Part shown: positions 1 through 9,264 of the stretch, piece by piece | How positions within the stretch are numbered: the stretch's first letter is position 1 | Layout of the letters: the number at the start of each line of letters is the position of its first letter | From: Escarpia spicata | Taxonomy: Eukaryota; Annelida; Polychaeta; Sabellida; Siboglinidae | Length of the DNA: 64,000 bases | NCBI GenBank assembly: GCA_963995525.1 | Contig: OZ023205.1 | Coordinates: forward strand, 52,384,214 to 52,448,213 | Direction: 5' to 3' | Notes under the pieces: generated by a model | The model's input: only the letters and a program-made list of their open reading frames with translations | Databases searched by the model: none | Told to the model about the DNA's origin: nothing | Program-made: the position numbers and the translations under genes

Positions 1-214
1 TTTGGGTGATGTATTGATTCAGTCAAATTTCTATCACAAAAGGTGGCTCCTCGATAGCGACTACCACAGTCTCAGACGAGTCTCCTGACCCTACGTTTTG
101 TTATTTACCATTCATTATACCATGCTTACCATAAGGTTATATATTTGTATTATTTTTTTTGATATGGATGTATTGCATGTATTATTTGAAATGTTTGGGT
201 CAAATAAAACAAAT

Positions 215-1470
215 TCTTCTTCACTTCCGCCGCGACAGTCAACGTCTGTATGCCACTTGTGTAGTGAAATCATCGGACACTTTATATTACTTCCGGTAGC
301 CACTTAATTCGCAGTTACCACCTGAACGACGATTTCCCACAAGGCAGACGACGTCCTTGATGTGTACCGCTTGCACAATTATAACATCAGACACGTCAGA
401 GTACTTCTATGTTTTCCAGTTTTCTCAAAGAACACTTCCGGCTTGACAGACGACACCCATATTGCGTGCAGCGTACAAATTAAGTACAATGGACACTATT
501 TCCGGTCGTTGCTAGTCACCAAGTTTCTCCGATGAGCAACACATCTGACAGAACATACACAACATCTACTGTGTGTGCAGTTTGCACGTTAACTTCGTAC
601 TACTACAGGTAGTCATAGCGTTCCAAGTTACCCGATGAATATAGCTAACACGATATACAAAGTCTTTATCGTGTACAGATTGCACTTCAATAAATTTGAA
701 AGCTGTTCCGGTAGACACGCTGTTCTATGTTTCCTTGCAGAATTCTTCCGAAGGCGGGCAAGAGGCCTCTCGTTCTGTTCAACTGCCTGCGGCACGATCG
801 CGCCAATCCAACACTCCGCTTTTGTACCTCACAACATCATAGCAACTTATTTGAAGTTGAAAAGTCACAAGTATTTTCCCGAAGAAACGTTCATTTAGTG
901 CGTTCTCGGTTTCATAAACGACCACTTCCGTGGAACGGACAACATCCGTCTTGTGTGCCGCTTTTATAGTGAGAACATCGAGCACTTCAGACTACTTCCG
1001 GTTGTCACTGTTTCCCAATTTCATCAATATCCATTTCCGACAAGACACAAATTGTCCGTGTTGTGTGCCGCTTGTACAGTTAGAACATCTGACACTTTAT
1101 ACAATTTCCGGTAGCAAAATAGTTACCAGTTTCATCAACGACGATTTTTGACAAGACAGACACCGTCTATTTTGTTTGCCGCTTGTACAGTAAGAACATC
1201 AGAGAGACTACTTCCGCCAGCCATTTGTTTTTACATATCTTCAAACAACACTTCCGATGAGACAGAGCACGTCCGCGCAGGGAGCACAGGGTAAACTTCA
1301 TACTACTTGTGGTAGTTAATGGGTTCTCAGTTTCACGTACTAATACATCCGAAAGAGTAAACGACGTTGATATTATGTGCAGATTTCACAGTAAGCACAT
1401 CGGAAGCTTCAAACTATTTCCGATAGTCGCAGCGTTCCATATCGCCTTGACTAACAAACCCGACTTGACA
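215..1470. repeat. Degenerate tandem satellite, unit about 98-114 bp
   Basis: About eleven diverged units follow one another. A landmark resembling TGTGTGCCGCTTGTACAGT recurs near 247, 361, 463, 572, 670, 952, 1062, 1173 and, weaker, about 1277 and 1374, so spacing is mostly 98-114 bp. The units between 670 and 952 are more decayed. Each unit also carries one or two ACTTCCGG-like words and an AGAACATCAGACACTT-like word. The short ORFs here are not conserved between units and are not coding. Bases 1-214 show nothing else recognisable. Confidence 0.75.
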
Positions 1471-1575
1471 GTAACCTCTCGTGTGGCCAGGCACCGGCTG
1501 ATCCCTCAACTCGGACCTGATCGGCTTTGTTAAACCTGCCAGGAGCCGATACTCCCGCTGGCATAGCTCCGGGGT

Positions 1576-1859
1576 TCATTGAGGCCTCAGCCAATCTGAC
1601 CACAGCAAGATTCCGAGTTGACCTCTCCTGTCGCTCTTCCAAGATGATGATGGAGTAGCCGTATCCGTCTCCCTCGGCGCCAGCAGAATACTCAAGGGCG
1701 ACACCGATGATCCGCCATCTGCACCAGAGTCGAGAAGGCTGACTCGCGTCACCGTAGACCCGCTGTCAGCGCCGGATGACATGACGCTCTCCAGATCGTC
1801 GTCGATGTCGTCTTCGTTGTCGGCCGGCCAAGGATCAAGTGAAGAGTCTCCATCTGCCA
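1576..1859 (-). CDS. Candidate host exon, acidic Ser/Asp-rich (function unknown)
   Basis: On the minus strand a plausible 3' splice site (TTTGTTGCAG) ends at 1860 and is followed by an open frame to a TGA at 1576-1578. The stretch is clearly more GC-rich than its surroundings. The translation is acidic and serine-rich, with runs such as DNEDDIDDDLESVMSS and a repeated DSGAD motif, suggesting a disordered region. A second frame over roughly 1451-1800 is also open and contains LAVVRLAEASMNPGAMPAG, so the true frame or 3' boundary is uncertain; a donor inside the exon would switch the reading. The upstream exon was not identified. It could be a chance ORF or a transposon-borne exon; I do not recognise the protein. 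Confidence 0.3.
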
Positions 1860-2039
1860 CTGCAACAAACATCGATATTGTTGTTATTTTCATAATGCAA
1901 GATCTTAGGTCGATGAAAGTGTTCGTTTTCTTGTTGGCAGCATTGCACTGACGCCGGAACGAAATTAATGATGGGTGGTCAGAGTAGTCCTGAGCTTCAA
2001 TAACACTACGCTGTTGGACTATGACAACGGAAGATTTGA

Positions 2040-2150
2040 GGGGGGTGCTGCTTCCCCTTGCCAACATATTTCTATCTCCAGCCCCCTTACCAAGGTATGG
2101 GGGTTCAGCCCCCATCCCCTTAGCCACCAGTTTCGGCGCCTATACATTAA
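2040..2150. repeat. Transposon-terminus-like G/C-run segment
   Basis: Runs of GGGGG and CCCCC alternate (GGGGGTTCAGCCCCCATCCC) and lead to AGTTTCGGCGCCTATAC. This style of terminus is shared by many animal DNA transposons. A related arrangement, GTTGGAACCGGGAGGGCTT, starts near 57831. No partner end or target duplication was found. Confidence 0.25.
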
Positions 2151-2159
2151 TATTATAAT

Positions 2160-2790
2160 TACGCAATTAACTTAGCAAGTTTTAATTGTTTTATCCGTCG
2201 CACCAGTTTGAAATGCGTAATCATGAAATGTCTAAATCCAATCAGCTCGTTCACATATTGTTGTATGGCTTGATGTGTTGAGCGATATTAGGGAAAGTGC
2301 CTATAACGCCGCCCCTTAACTTTGATGCATTGTACAACCCAACAGACCATGCTAATAGCAACATAAATTACACTAGCTATTTTATTTTGTAGTTATGTTT
2401 AGCTGGTAGCCGTTTCACGCGAATATCTTTTTTAGTTTCAAAGTTATGACAAAAAACGTCTTTTGGGGGAAATTGGGCGTCTTGGGAACATAGTTCTTAA
2501 AACGCACACCCCCTGTTCACAAAACGCTCCCTATCATATTTTGTATTAGTTCATTAGTCACAAAACGCACCTCCCAAAACATCAATTTTAACTTTTACTA
2601 GAACTGCAGCCACATTTATTACACACTTTATTGTGAGTTAACTCGACACAGAACAGTTGCATTTAACTAGAGAAATGTAATGTGTGGGCACTAAAACGTC
2701 TAAGTATCGTAGGAGAGAGATGAACGTTCTCCTAATGGTGCATAATTACCCCTTATGCCAAGACGATCAGAAGCGTCTTGCTGTTCAGCC
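2160..2790. other. Intergenic, no gene seen
   Basis: AT-rich, with short scattered repeats of AAAACGCAC (2498-2575). This could be the 3' flank of the transposase remnant that follows on the minus strand. No terminal repeat was established. Confidence 0.4.
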
Positions 2791-2791
2791 C

Positions 2792-3037
2792 TTAGTGGTC
2801 TGGTCTAATTGTCACATAAGTCACGCCCATCAAAGCCACTGCACACGACTGACACGGCAACCAGTCCTCTGTTGAAGGATCGGTAAAGATCTCCTGACAG
2901 TATATACAGGGATATGCTGGTGCCAATGGTTCCTTAACAGCTGTTGCATTCCGAGTTGCCGTGGAACCACTTCGTGTTCTAACTCCCCTAGCACATGCGG
3001 GTATGCCACTTCGTGTTCTAACACTGGACCATCCCAC
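2792..3037 (-). pseudogene. C-terminal fragment of a DDE transposase (pogo-like)
   Basis: The minus-strand translation contains YPCIYCQEIFTDPSTEDWLP followed by CQSC. This matches the CxxC...EDWxxCxxCxxWxHxxC cysteine-rich tail found at the C terminus of many pogo-like DDE transposases. After the second CxxC the frame slips by one base; QWL then continues in the neighbouring frame, but the expected His and Cys positions are stop codons. The catalytic domain was not recognised upstream. Region 3062-3358, read on the same strand, is only a low-complexity Gly/Glu-rich frame and is not supported. This is a decayed, immobile relic. The family assignment rests on the motif only. Confidence 0.5.
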
Positions 3038-3462
3038 GACTCTTTTTTGGTGTATTTCCCTTTATCCGTCCAAGTGTCGTCCTCCGACTTCCATCACACC
3101 TCTTACTGTAGTACTCCCTCTGGCTTCTCCCCCTTCCTCTCCTTCTCCTCCTTGCGTTTCCAACCCCTCTACCTCTCTGCTACTGAATTTCATACGTGTG
3201 TAAAGCAGAACTAGATATGCGTTAGTGGCATCGCCTTTCCGGTTGTGAGGGCACGTTTGGAGTACATTTCTTATGATCGCCATATTAGCAAAACACGCAC
3301 CCGTCAAACAGTGCTGTTTTGTTGCATAACAGTCCCCCAAAGACAATACATTTAACAAATACAGTTCGGTTTTGTGTCTACGATGATATGGAATGATGAA
3401 CAGAATAGGGTAGCGTCGAAAAAATTAGGTAAAAAGATCGTTTAATAAGGACCAAGAAGATG

Positions 3463-4090
3463 CAGGATTACCGGCACTTCGTCTACAGACTACACTGTAT
3501 TGGGAAAGATGCACTACGCGTCTTCAGTAGTATAGATTTGACGGAAGAAGAACGCGTCAAGCCTGCTGAAATCATCGGAAAATTTGACGAACATATCATG
3601 GGCGATTTAAAATAATTCTTTGAAAGGTATAAGTTTAACACCCGGAATCGGGAAAACGAGTCATTTGAACAATACTAATCAGTGTTGAAAAATCTAGCAA
3701 AAACCTGAGGGTTTTGTAACTGCATGTGAGACAAGTTGATTGTCGACAGGATGATCTTCGGTGTAAGGAGTGACAAGATCCTCAACAAACTCATTTCACA
3801 ATCGAGTTGTTGATATACCCAGAGCAGTAAACATATGCCGGTGCATACTAGAAGGTGAAGAACAAAGCAACATTCTGAATAAAACAGAAGCAGTGAACCG
3901 AGTCGACATCAGATACAGACGCTACACTACCAAGTCGACATTCGGTGGACGATAATCTGCTAGTCAGCGAAAATGCAAATGTTGCTGTAAAACGCACCTC
4001 ATGAAGAAAGAACTCTGACCTGCATGGGGCAAGACGTGTGATTCGTGTAGGGTCCGAAACCATTTCAGAGGCTCCGCACAATGCCCTAAG
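3463..4090 (+). pseudogene. gag: gag remnant of Ty3/gypsy element
   Basis: Gag would form the retrotransposon particle and bind its RNA. The reading frame from 3463 gives a capsid-like stretch (LHCIGKDALRVF, then ERYKFNTRNRENESFEQY) broken by a TAA near 3612. Next come KLIVDRMIFGVRSDKIL and, in another frame, RAVNICR and EEQSNILNKTEAVNRV. A nucleocapsid zinc-knuckle-type region follows at about 3968-4080: CKCCCKTHLMKKEL, a stop, PAWGKTCDSC and NHFRGSAQC. At least two in-frame stops and one frameshift are visible. The order and motifs are those of gypsy elements found widely in marine invertebrates. Confidence 0.8.
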
Positions 4091-4171
4091 ACTGTTCACA
4101 GTGTACAAGATGGGTCAGACTCAGATAGCTCCGGTGCTAGCTTTGGTGATATCAGCTGCGTCACTGCCGAT

Positions 4172-4384
4172 GTGCAAGCACTCTTCTCACAAGATGGTCC
4201 CATTTTGTGCAACAAGCTGGTCGAAAAGCAGTCAGTGAAGATACAGGTTGACTGTGGTTCAACTGTCAGCATACTGCCCAAGAAGTACGTGAAGAAGAAA
4301 GATATCCGCCCAGAACCAATCACTCGGAAGATATGGAACAATGCGAAGACTGAAGCTCTCGGCAAATGCCGGACTATGTCATAA
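4172..4384 (+). pseudogene. Retropepsin-like protease remnant
   Basis: KIQVDCGSTVSILPKKYV places the aspartic-protease active site at 4250-4258 as Asp-Cys-Gly instead of Asp-Ser/Thr-Gly. A DCG variant recurs in some gypsy lineages, so this may be ancestral and not a lesion. The frame ends at a TAA at 4381. The link to RT (4385-4600) is frameshifted. Confidence 0.7.
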
Positions 4385-4600
4385 TGAATCAAAACGAACT
4401 GACACCATTACTCAGACGTAAAGCTGCTGAATGCATGAAGCTCTCCACGGTGAACTACGAGAACTTTGAAACTGTATCTTCAATCTCCGGCTGTAGAGTT
4501 GTTCAAACCCCATGCACTGAAGACTATCCTCGATGGTAAACTCGGCCCACTTCCTGGTGGGAAAATTCGTTTCACTCTGGAATAAAATGCTGAACCAGTT

Positions 4601-5272
4601 GTGAGACCACCTCGTACCCTACCAGAATCACTGAACAGTTCCGTGAAAGATGAGCTAGACCGACTAGAACACATTGGTGTCGTTGTCAAAGTGGACCAAC
4701 CCACTGATTGGGTGAACCAGATGTCTGTGGTCAAGAAACGTTCTGGGGCTGTCAGGATCTGCATTGATCATAGGCCTCTCAACCTAGCCCCGAAACGTGA
4801 TCACTACGAGCTTCCTGTGCTGGACGACATTCTACTGAAGCTTGTGAACTCCCAACAATTTGCTGTATGTGACTTGCAACAAGGATATCTACACTGCGAA
4901 CTGGATGAAGAATCACCGTTTGGACGGTATCGTTGGCGACGACTACCTTTCGGCTTGAAAGTCAGCAGTGAAATGTTCCAAAAGCGTTTGCAACAGGCAC
5001 TGGAAGGGCTGGAGAATGTTCACTGTGTTGCTGATGATATTATCATCCATGGATCTGATGACTCTGATCTCTGGGTCAAGATCCAGAAGCTGCTCCAAAG
5101 ATGCAAGGAACATGGGATCAAACTGGACCGTGAGAAATGTCGCTTCAATGAGACTGAAATGCAGTTCTTAGGCCATGTTGTCACAGCTGATGGTCTGAAA
5201 CCTGACCCATCCAAGGTCGAAGCTGTTCTGAAGATGAAGAGTCCGTGTGACAGGGAAGCTGTGAAAGGCTAA
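4601..5272 (+). pseudogene. Reverse transcriptase of Ty3/gypsy element, internally deleted
   Basis: This is the longest continuous piece of pol, 223 residues. It begins in the pre-RT linker (RPPRTLPESLNSSVKDELDR) and runs through VRICIDHRPLN, FAVCDLQQGYLHCELD (catalytic motif A), RRLPFGL and the motif-C box as VADD at 5027-5038. The downstream FLGHVVTADGLKPDPSKV is the usual connection region. Between CELDEES and PFGRYRW about eight residues present in related RTs are missing, an in-frame deletion near 4912. TAA or TAG stops bound it upstream and downstream (stop at 5270). Whole-pol length in intact relatives is over 1000 residues. Not functional. Confidence 0.9.
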
Positions 5273-5850
5273 GAAGTACAGTAACATACCTGGCGAGATA
5301 CGTATCCAAGTTGACTGATATATTCCGTCCCATTGCTGCTCTTGGTCAGCGAGATGTTGCCTGGATGTGGGGAGATGCTCAGAAGAAAGATTTCACAACA
5401 CTGAAACAACTCCTGGCTGAGGCACCCACTCTGGTTTACCTTGACCCGAAAGCAATTGGTCATTCCGTGTGATGCTAGCAACTATGGCCTGGAATGTGCA
5501 CTACTTCAAGAAGGAAGATCAATTGCTTACGCCAGTCGTGCTTTGACTGACACAGAGACCAGATATACCATTATAGAGAAATAGATGATGGCCGTCGTTT
5601 TTGCCCTTGAGAAGTGGCATCAGTTCATCTATGGTCACCACATCCTTGACTACAGTGACCACAAGCCACTTGAGGCAATAACAAAGAAACCTCTGGACCG
5701 AGCATCCAAGCGTCTACAGGGCATGCTCCTACGTGCACTTGCGTATGACATCCATGTCAAGTACCTGGAGGGCAAGAAGACACCCTGTCACGTGCCTTCC
5801 TTCCAGCTGGACAGGAACGACCGACCGCTGAGTTCGAAGCTATCCACGCT
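5273..5850 (+). pseudogene. RNase H domain remnant
   Basis: RNase H would degrade the RNA of the RNA/DNA hybrid during reverse transcription. Motifs, in shifting frames: PCDASNYGLECALLQEG and IAYASRALTDTETRY near 5465-5570, then MMAVVFALEKWHQFIYG and YSDHKPLEAI at 5585-5700. The Glu of the usual EKEMLAVVF motif is a TAG at 5582-5584, one step from GAG, so an active-site acid is lost. The tether region before 5460 is frameshifted. Confidence 0.85.
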
Positions 5851-5950
5851 GTGAACTACCGGCCCATGAGAGAAGATGTCCAAGACAAAGTCATTCGTAA
5901 TGTCACCGAGCAAGGTGCCAATCTACAAGTTCTGACAGTCGTCTTACAAC

Positions 5951-6606
5951 ATGGATGGCCCGAGAAACCAGATTTACCTTATATGTGCTGTGCCTTATTA
6001 TCACGTAAGATATGAGTTGGCCGTCACTGATGGGTTGGTGTTCCGCGGAGAAAGACTTGTGATTCCACAATCCACGAGATCACAAATTAAGAAGGATGTT
6101 CACCTAGGCCACGTTGCCATTGAAGGATGCCTAGGAAGAGCAAGAGAGTTGGTGTTCTGGCCTGGCATGAATGCAGAAATCAAAGAATACATCCAAACAT
6201 GTGAAGCCTGTCGTGAGTTCGAACGTTCTCAGACTAAGGAAACTCTGATGAGCCATGATGTGCCGGACCGTCCAGGGCAGAAGGTGTCGACCTGTTCTCT
6301 TACCAAGGAAAAGACTACTTAGTCACCACTGACTACAGATCGAACTTCTGGGAAATAGATTACCTACCAACCACTGACTCCAAGGCAGTAATCACAAAGC
6401 TCACTTTGCTAGGATGGGAATCCCTGACATTGTAGTTACAAGTACTAACAATGGTCCACAGCTGGTGTCAGGCGAGTTCACTCATTTCAGTAAGAGATGG
6501 GGATTCGAACATGTAACGACACCACAGTCGCCCAAACGGCAAGGTGGAATCTTCAGTGAAAGCTGCAAAGAAGATGATCAAGAAAGCACAATGCGCTGGT
6601 GATGAC
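5951..6606 (+). pseudogene. Integrase remnant (H2C2 finger plus core)
   Basis: The N-terminal zinc finger is intact as HLGHVAIEGC...ELVFWPGM...YIQTCEAC (about 6101-6214). The core begins with VDLFSYQGKDYLVTTDY in a shifted frame near 6287-6330, so the first catalytic Asp is present. The second Asp of the DNGPQ motif is Asn (TSTNNGPQL, AAC at 6447-6449). The Glu motif survives as VESSVKAAKKMIKKAQ near 6545-6590, again after a frameshift, and ends in TAA. At least three frame changes and a loss of sequence around 6400 are visible. Confidence 0.85.
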
Positions 6607-6654
6607 TAATATTGAGCACTGCAGAATATCCGCCACACCTCCACTGAGGGAACA

Positions 6655-6924
6655 GTGTACAGGCGCAACCGTGTACACATAAGAAGAACACACGAAACAC
6701 CACCTCATGTGTTGGTTGAGGAGTTCATGGATATCCCGTCCCATGATGATCCTCTAATTACTCCAGTTGAACCAATTCGGGCCAACACACCGGTTGAACA
6801 ACAACACCAGAGTGACCAGACAGAACCATACTCGCCGGTACATCCAACGACACCCAGGAAGTCCGAGAGAATCAACAAGCGCAAGCTCCCCAGCAAATGC
6901 AAGGACTATGTTGTAGCTAAATGA
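6655..6924 (+). pseudogene. Integrase C-terminal tail
   Basis: The frame carries YRRNRVHIRRTHETPP, then a Pro/Thr-rich spacer, then RKSERINKRKLPSKCKDYVV and a TGA at 6922. This is the standard end of pol in these elements (RRN...L/HR, then RRSxRxxxxPxxYxDYV). It is open but severed from the integrase core. Confidence 0.75.
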
Positions 6925-7148
6925 ACAATTGATGATACTTACATGACCATTAATGAATGCAGACTTGATTGACGCGGACTCGCATGTATGTCAAATTGTG
7001 GATGCTCCATCCATGTGCTCATACAAGGACTGTGTTGTGTCTAAATGAACAGCTGATGATACTTACATGAACATTGATGAGCATAGACTTGATTGATGCG
7101 GACTCACAAGTGTGTTGACTTGTGGATGTTCCATCCTATTCCATATGT
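6901..7148 (+). repeat. 124-bp direct tandem duplication at the pol 3' end
   Basis: Copy 1 (6901-7024) and copy 2 (7025-7148) both start AAGGACTRTGTTGT and share TGAACA.TGATGATACTTACATGA, CTTGATTGA.GCGGACTC and GTGGATG.TCCATCC. The duplication includes the last codons of the integrase tail. Copies differ at many sites, so it is old. Confidence 0.85.
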
Positions 7149-7399
7149 TCATGTTTGCCATGTTCGTATGAGTATGACATGTTGTCTGGTGCTATTCTCA
7201 TAATTGACCGTTTGCATGTTGACCATGCGATTTTAGCTTTAGCGTGACATCAGGAGTGTTGCTGCTGCGGTGAAATAGAGTGTGTTATGTAGTGTTTATT
7301 TTATTTATATCACTACGAAGCACTGATGCTGAGCCATAGACGTAATGGGTTTGTTACTTTAATATGTTAGTACGTTGTGGGTAAGTAGGTGTTGCTTGT

Positions 7400-7635
7400 A
7401 AAACGGAGGGGATGTAACAATATCACTTAATTATGTCTCCCCAGAAAGTGAAATAACAAGCCGATCCCTTGTCGCGGCAGCCACGTTTAATAAAGTTTGA
7501 TTTAGCAGAACTATCGTCTCTATTCTGCCTGTATATTCTAAAGTAAGCCCGAGTAAATATCGTAACATATCTAGTGTGAGATAACGCATAACTTAGACGT
7601 CTAGCACACGTATAACAGCTGTTATTAAACATCAA
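7400..7635 (+). repeat. Polypurine tract and 3' LTR (3' boundary uncertain)
   Basis: AAAACGGAGGGGA (7400-7412) is a polypurine tract directly before TGTAACAATATC at 7413, the expected LTR start. A possible poly(A) signal, AATAAA, lies inside a TTTAATAAAGTTTG context near 7489. The LTR end with the matching inverted terminus was not identified; about 7565-7635 is the likely range. Confidence 0.6.
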
Positions 7636-7640
7636 CCAGA

Positions 7641-7969
7641 TACGGGGTCTAATTTATGCATTTTATTTCATGTAATTAACACCTATCGTTATATAATAGC
7701 ACAATTGAGTAGTGAATATAAATATTTTGAACAGGAGCGACGAGCGCGGTTGATAACACCAATGATATCAGAAAATACATTCTTACTCTTCGGAAAACAA
7801 GCGAACTTGCAAAGAATACTCCGACGAACAGCGAGAAACCTGTTACGTCAATCACTAACCGTGACGTCACTACAGCTTGCTGGGTAATGATTTCACCGGG
7901 AGAATTTTGCTTTACCGGAAGCTGCGCAGAATGAACTACACTAACTGCGCACAAAACCGGTTGGGTTCC
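7641..7969. other. Spacer without a recognised gene
   Basis: Unique-looking sequence between the LTR and the telomere-like block, with scattered CCGG-containing words. No gene seen. Confidence 0.4.
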
Positions 7970-8088
7970 GGTTACGGTTAGGGTCAGGGTTAGGATTATC
8001 GACAAGTCTAGGGTCAGAATCAGGGTTAGGATTATGGTTAGAATTAGGGTTACGGTCAGTGTCTGCGTAAGAGTCAGGATTAGGGCTC
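7970..8088 (+). repeat. Telomere-like TTAGGG-variant block
   Basis: GGGTTAGGAT, GTTAGGGTCAGGGTTAGG and ATTAGGGTTACGG recur over about 120 bp, a degenerate form of the animal telomere hexamer TTAGGG on the G-rich strand. No perfect long run remains. Confidence 0.6.
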
Positions 8089-8195
8089 CACATTTACCTA
8101 AATGGCCGTGAATAAGTGCCGTTATTTAAATAAATTATGTAAAAAGTGCGCTAACAAAGGTCACGTTTTAAACTTTTTCTAATTGGTTCTGAACA

Positions 8196-8335
8196 TGGTG
8201 AATATTGGTGGGGGGAGCTGAGTCTCTCTAAAATCCTTCCATTACAGTCCACTTGAGGATTGCCAAATAAATCCATCTTGAGGCTGTCCATAAACCTCAA
8301 GTTGCAACCCCTTGAGGCTCCACCCACCGTTAGGC
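8196..8335 (+). repeat. Dispersed repeat with about 30-bp TTGAGGCT units, copy A
   Basis: It starts at ATGGTGAATATTGGTGGGG and continues with diverged units beginning TTGAGGATTGCC, TTGAGGCTGTCC and TTGAGGCTCCAC. Related sequence lies at about 35105, 37885-38205 and, inverted, 57860-58105. Confidence 0.45.
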
Positions 8336-8476
8336 TTTAAATAATGATAGGGTTAATCCTATCTCCAGTCCTCCATCTTCTCGATACCTTAATTATTCTA
8401 TTCGTCCGGTTAACGACACTGACTGTGCTTTAGCGTCGACATTGTTAGCCAAGACACTGACAACCATCTAGTCAAT

Positions 8477-9140
8477 TTGCAATACTGTTTAAATCATTGC
8501 AGATATTATACTGACTCCGAATTTCATAGCTTGCAAATTAAATTCAAAAGTAACAATAATCTCTCCACACTAGCTGTGAATTGTAGAAGTTTATCAAAAA
8601 ACTTTGACAAACTCGAATACAGCATGAAATTACTCCATTTTAATTTTGATTGTATAGGATTAACTGAAACATGGTTAAAGGCTATGGAAAATGTATATAT
8701 TTATAATATGGCAGGATAGACCTCCTTGTCAAAAACAAGACTAGGTAAAAGAGCTGGAGGACTAGGAAGGTATATTTCTGACAGGTTTAAGTACAGAAGT
8801 AGAGATGACTTGTGTAGTAACTCTGAGGAGTGTCCTTATGAGTCATTATTTATAGAGGTAGACGTTTATACTATTAAAATTGTGATTAGCGCAATCTATA
8901 AGCCTCCTGGTACAAACATAAATACGTTTAATTAACATTTCAGTAACTTATTAAGACAAATTTCAAGTGATCGGGGAAAAAATGCATATTAATGGCAGAT
9001 TTTAATGTTGACTTACTCAAGGCAGATACAAACAGTCACAAAACCGACTTTGTACATAACTTGTTTGCAAGTGCATTCTACCCAACAATTAGTAAACCAA
9101 CAAATGTCACACAACAAACAGCCGCACTCATAGTATAACC
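8477..9140 (+). pseudogene. AP-endonuclease domain remnant of LINE
   Basis: The endonuclease nicks target DNA for target-primed reverse transcription. Visible motifs: LAVNCRSLSKNFDKLEY and FDCIGLTETWL (the Glu of the ETW motif is kept), then GLGRYISDRFKYR, SLFIEVDVYTIKIVISAIYK and PPGTN. After a stop near 8935 come LMADFNVDLLKAD (the GDFN motif as ADFN) and KPTNVTQQTA. Stops at 8717 and 8933 break the frame. The homologous N-terminal stretch at 61.1-61.7 kb shows the same motif order. Confidence 0.82.
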
Positions 9141-9264
9141 AACATTCATGAATGTTCCATTACATCCGGAATTTAATATAATGGCAAATCACACCAATTT
9201 CCAGTATTTAATTTTTAGAACATCGAAACAAGATTACACATAAAATACACAACTATTTACAAAC

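Larger units (their letters stand above)
3420..7640 (+). mobile_element. Degenerate Ty3/gypsy LTR retrotransposon
   Basis: The order gag, zinc knuckle, protease, RT, RNase H, H2C2 zinc finger, integrase, polypurine tract, 3' LTR on the plus strand is that of a Ty3/gypsy (Metaviridae) element. All coding parts are interrupted by stops, frameshifts and small deletions. No 5' LTR or primer-binding site was recognised before gag, so the element appears 5'-incomplete. It cannot encode functional proteins. Confidence 0.9.

Noticed and set aside
3062..3358. 98-codon minus-strand ORF next to the transposase remnant
   Set aside because: Gly/Glu-rich low complexity from a C/T-rich stretch; no transposase motif.
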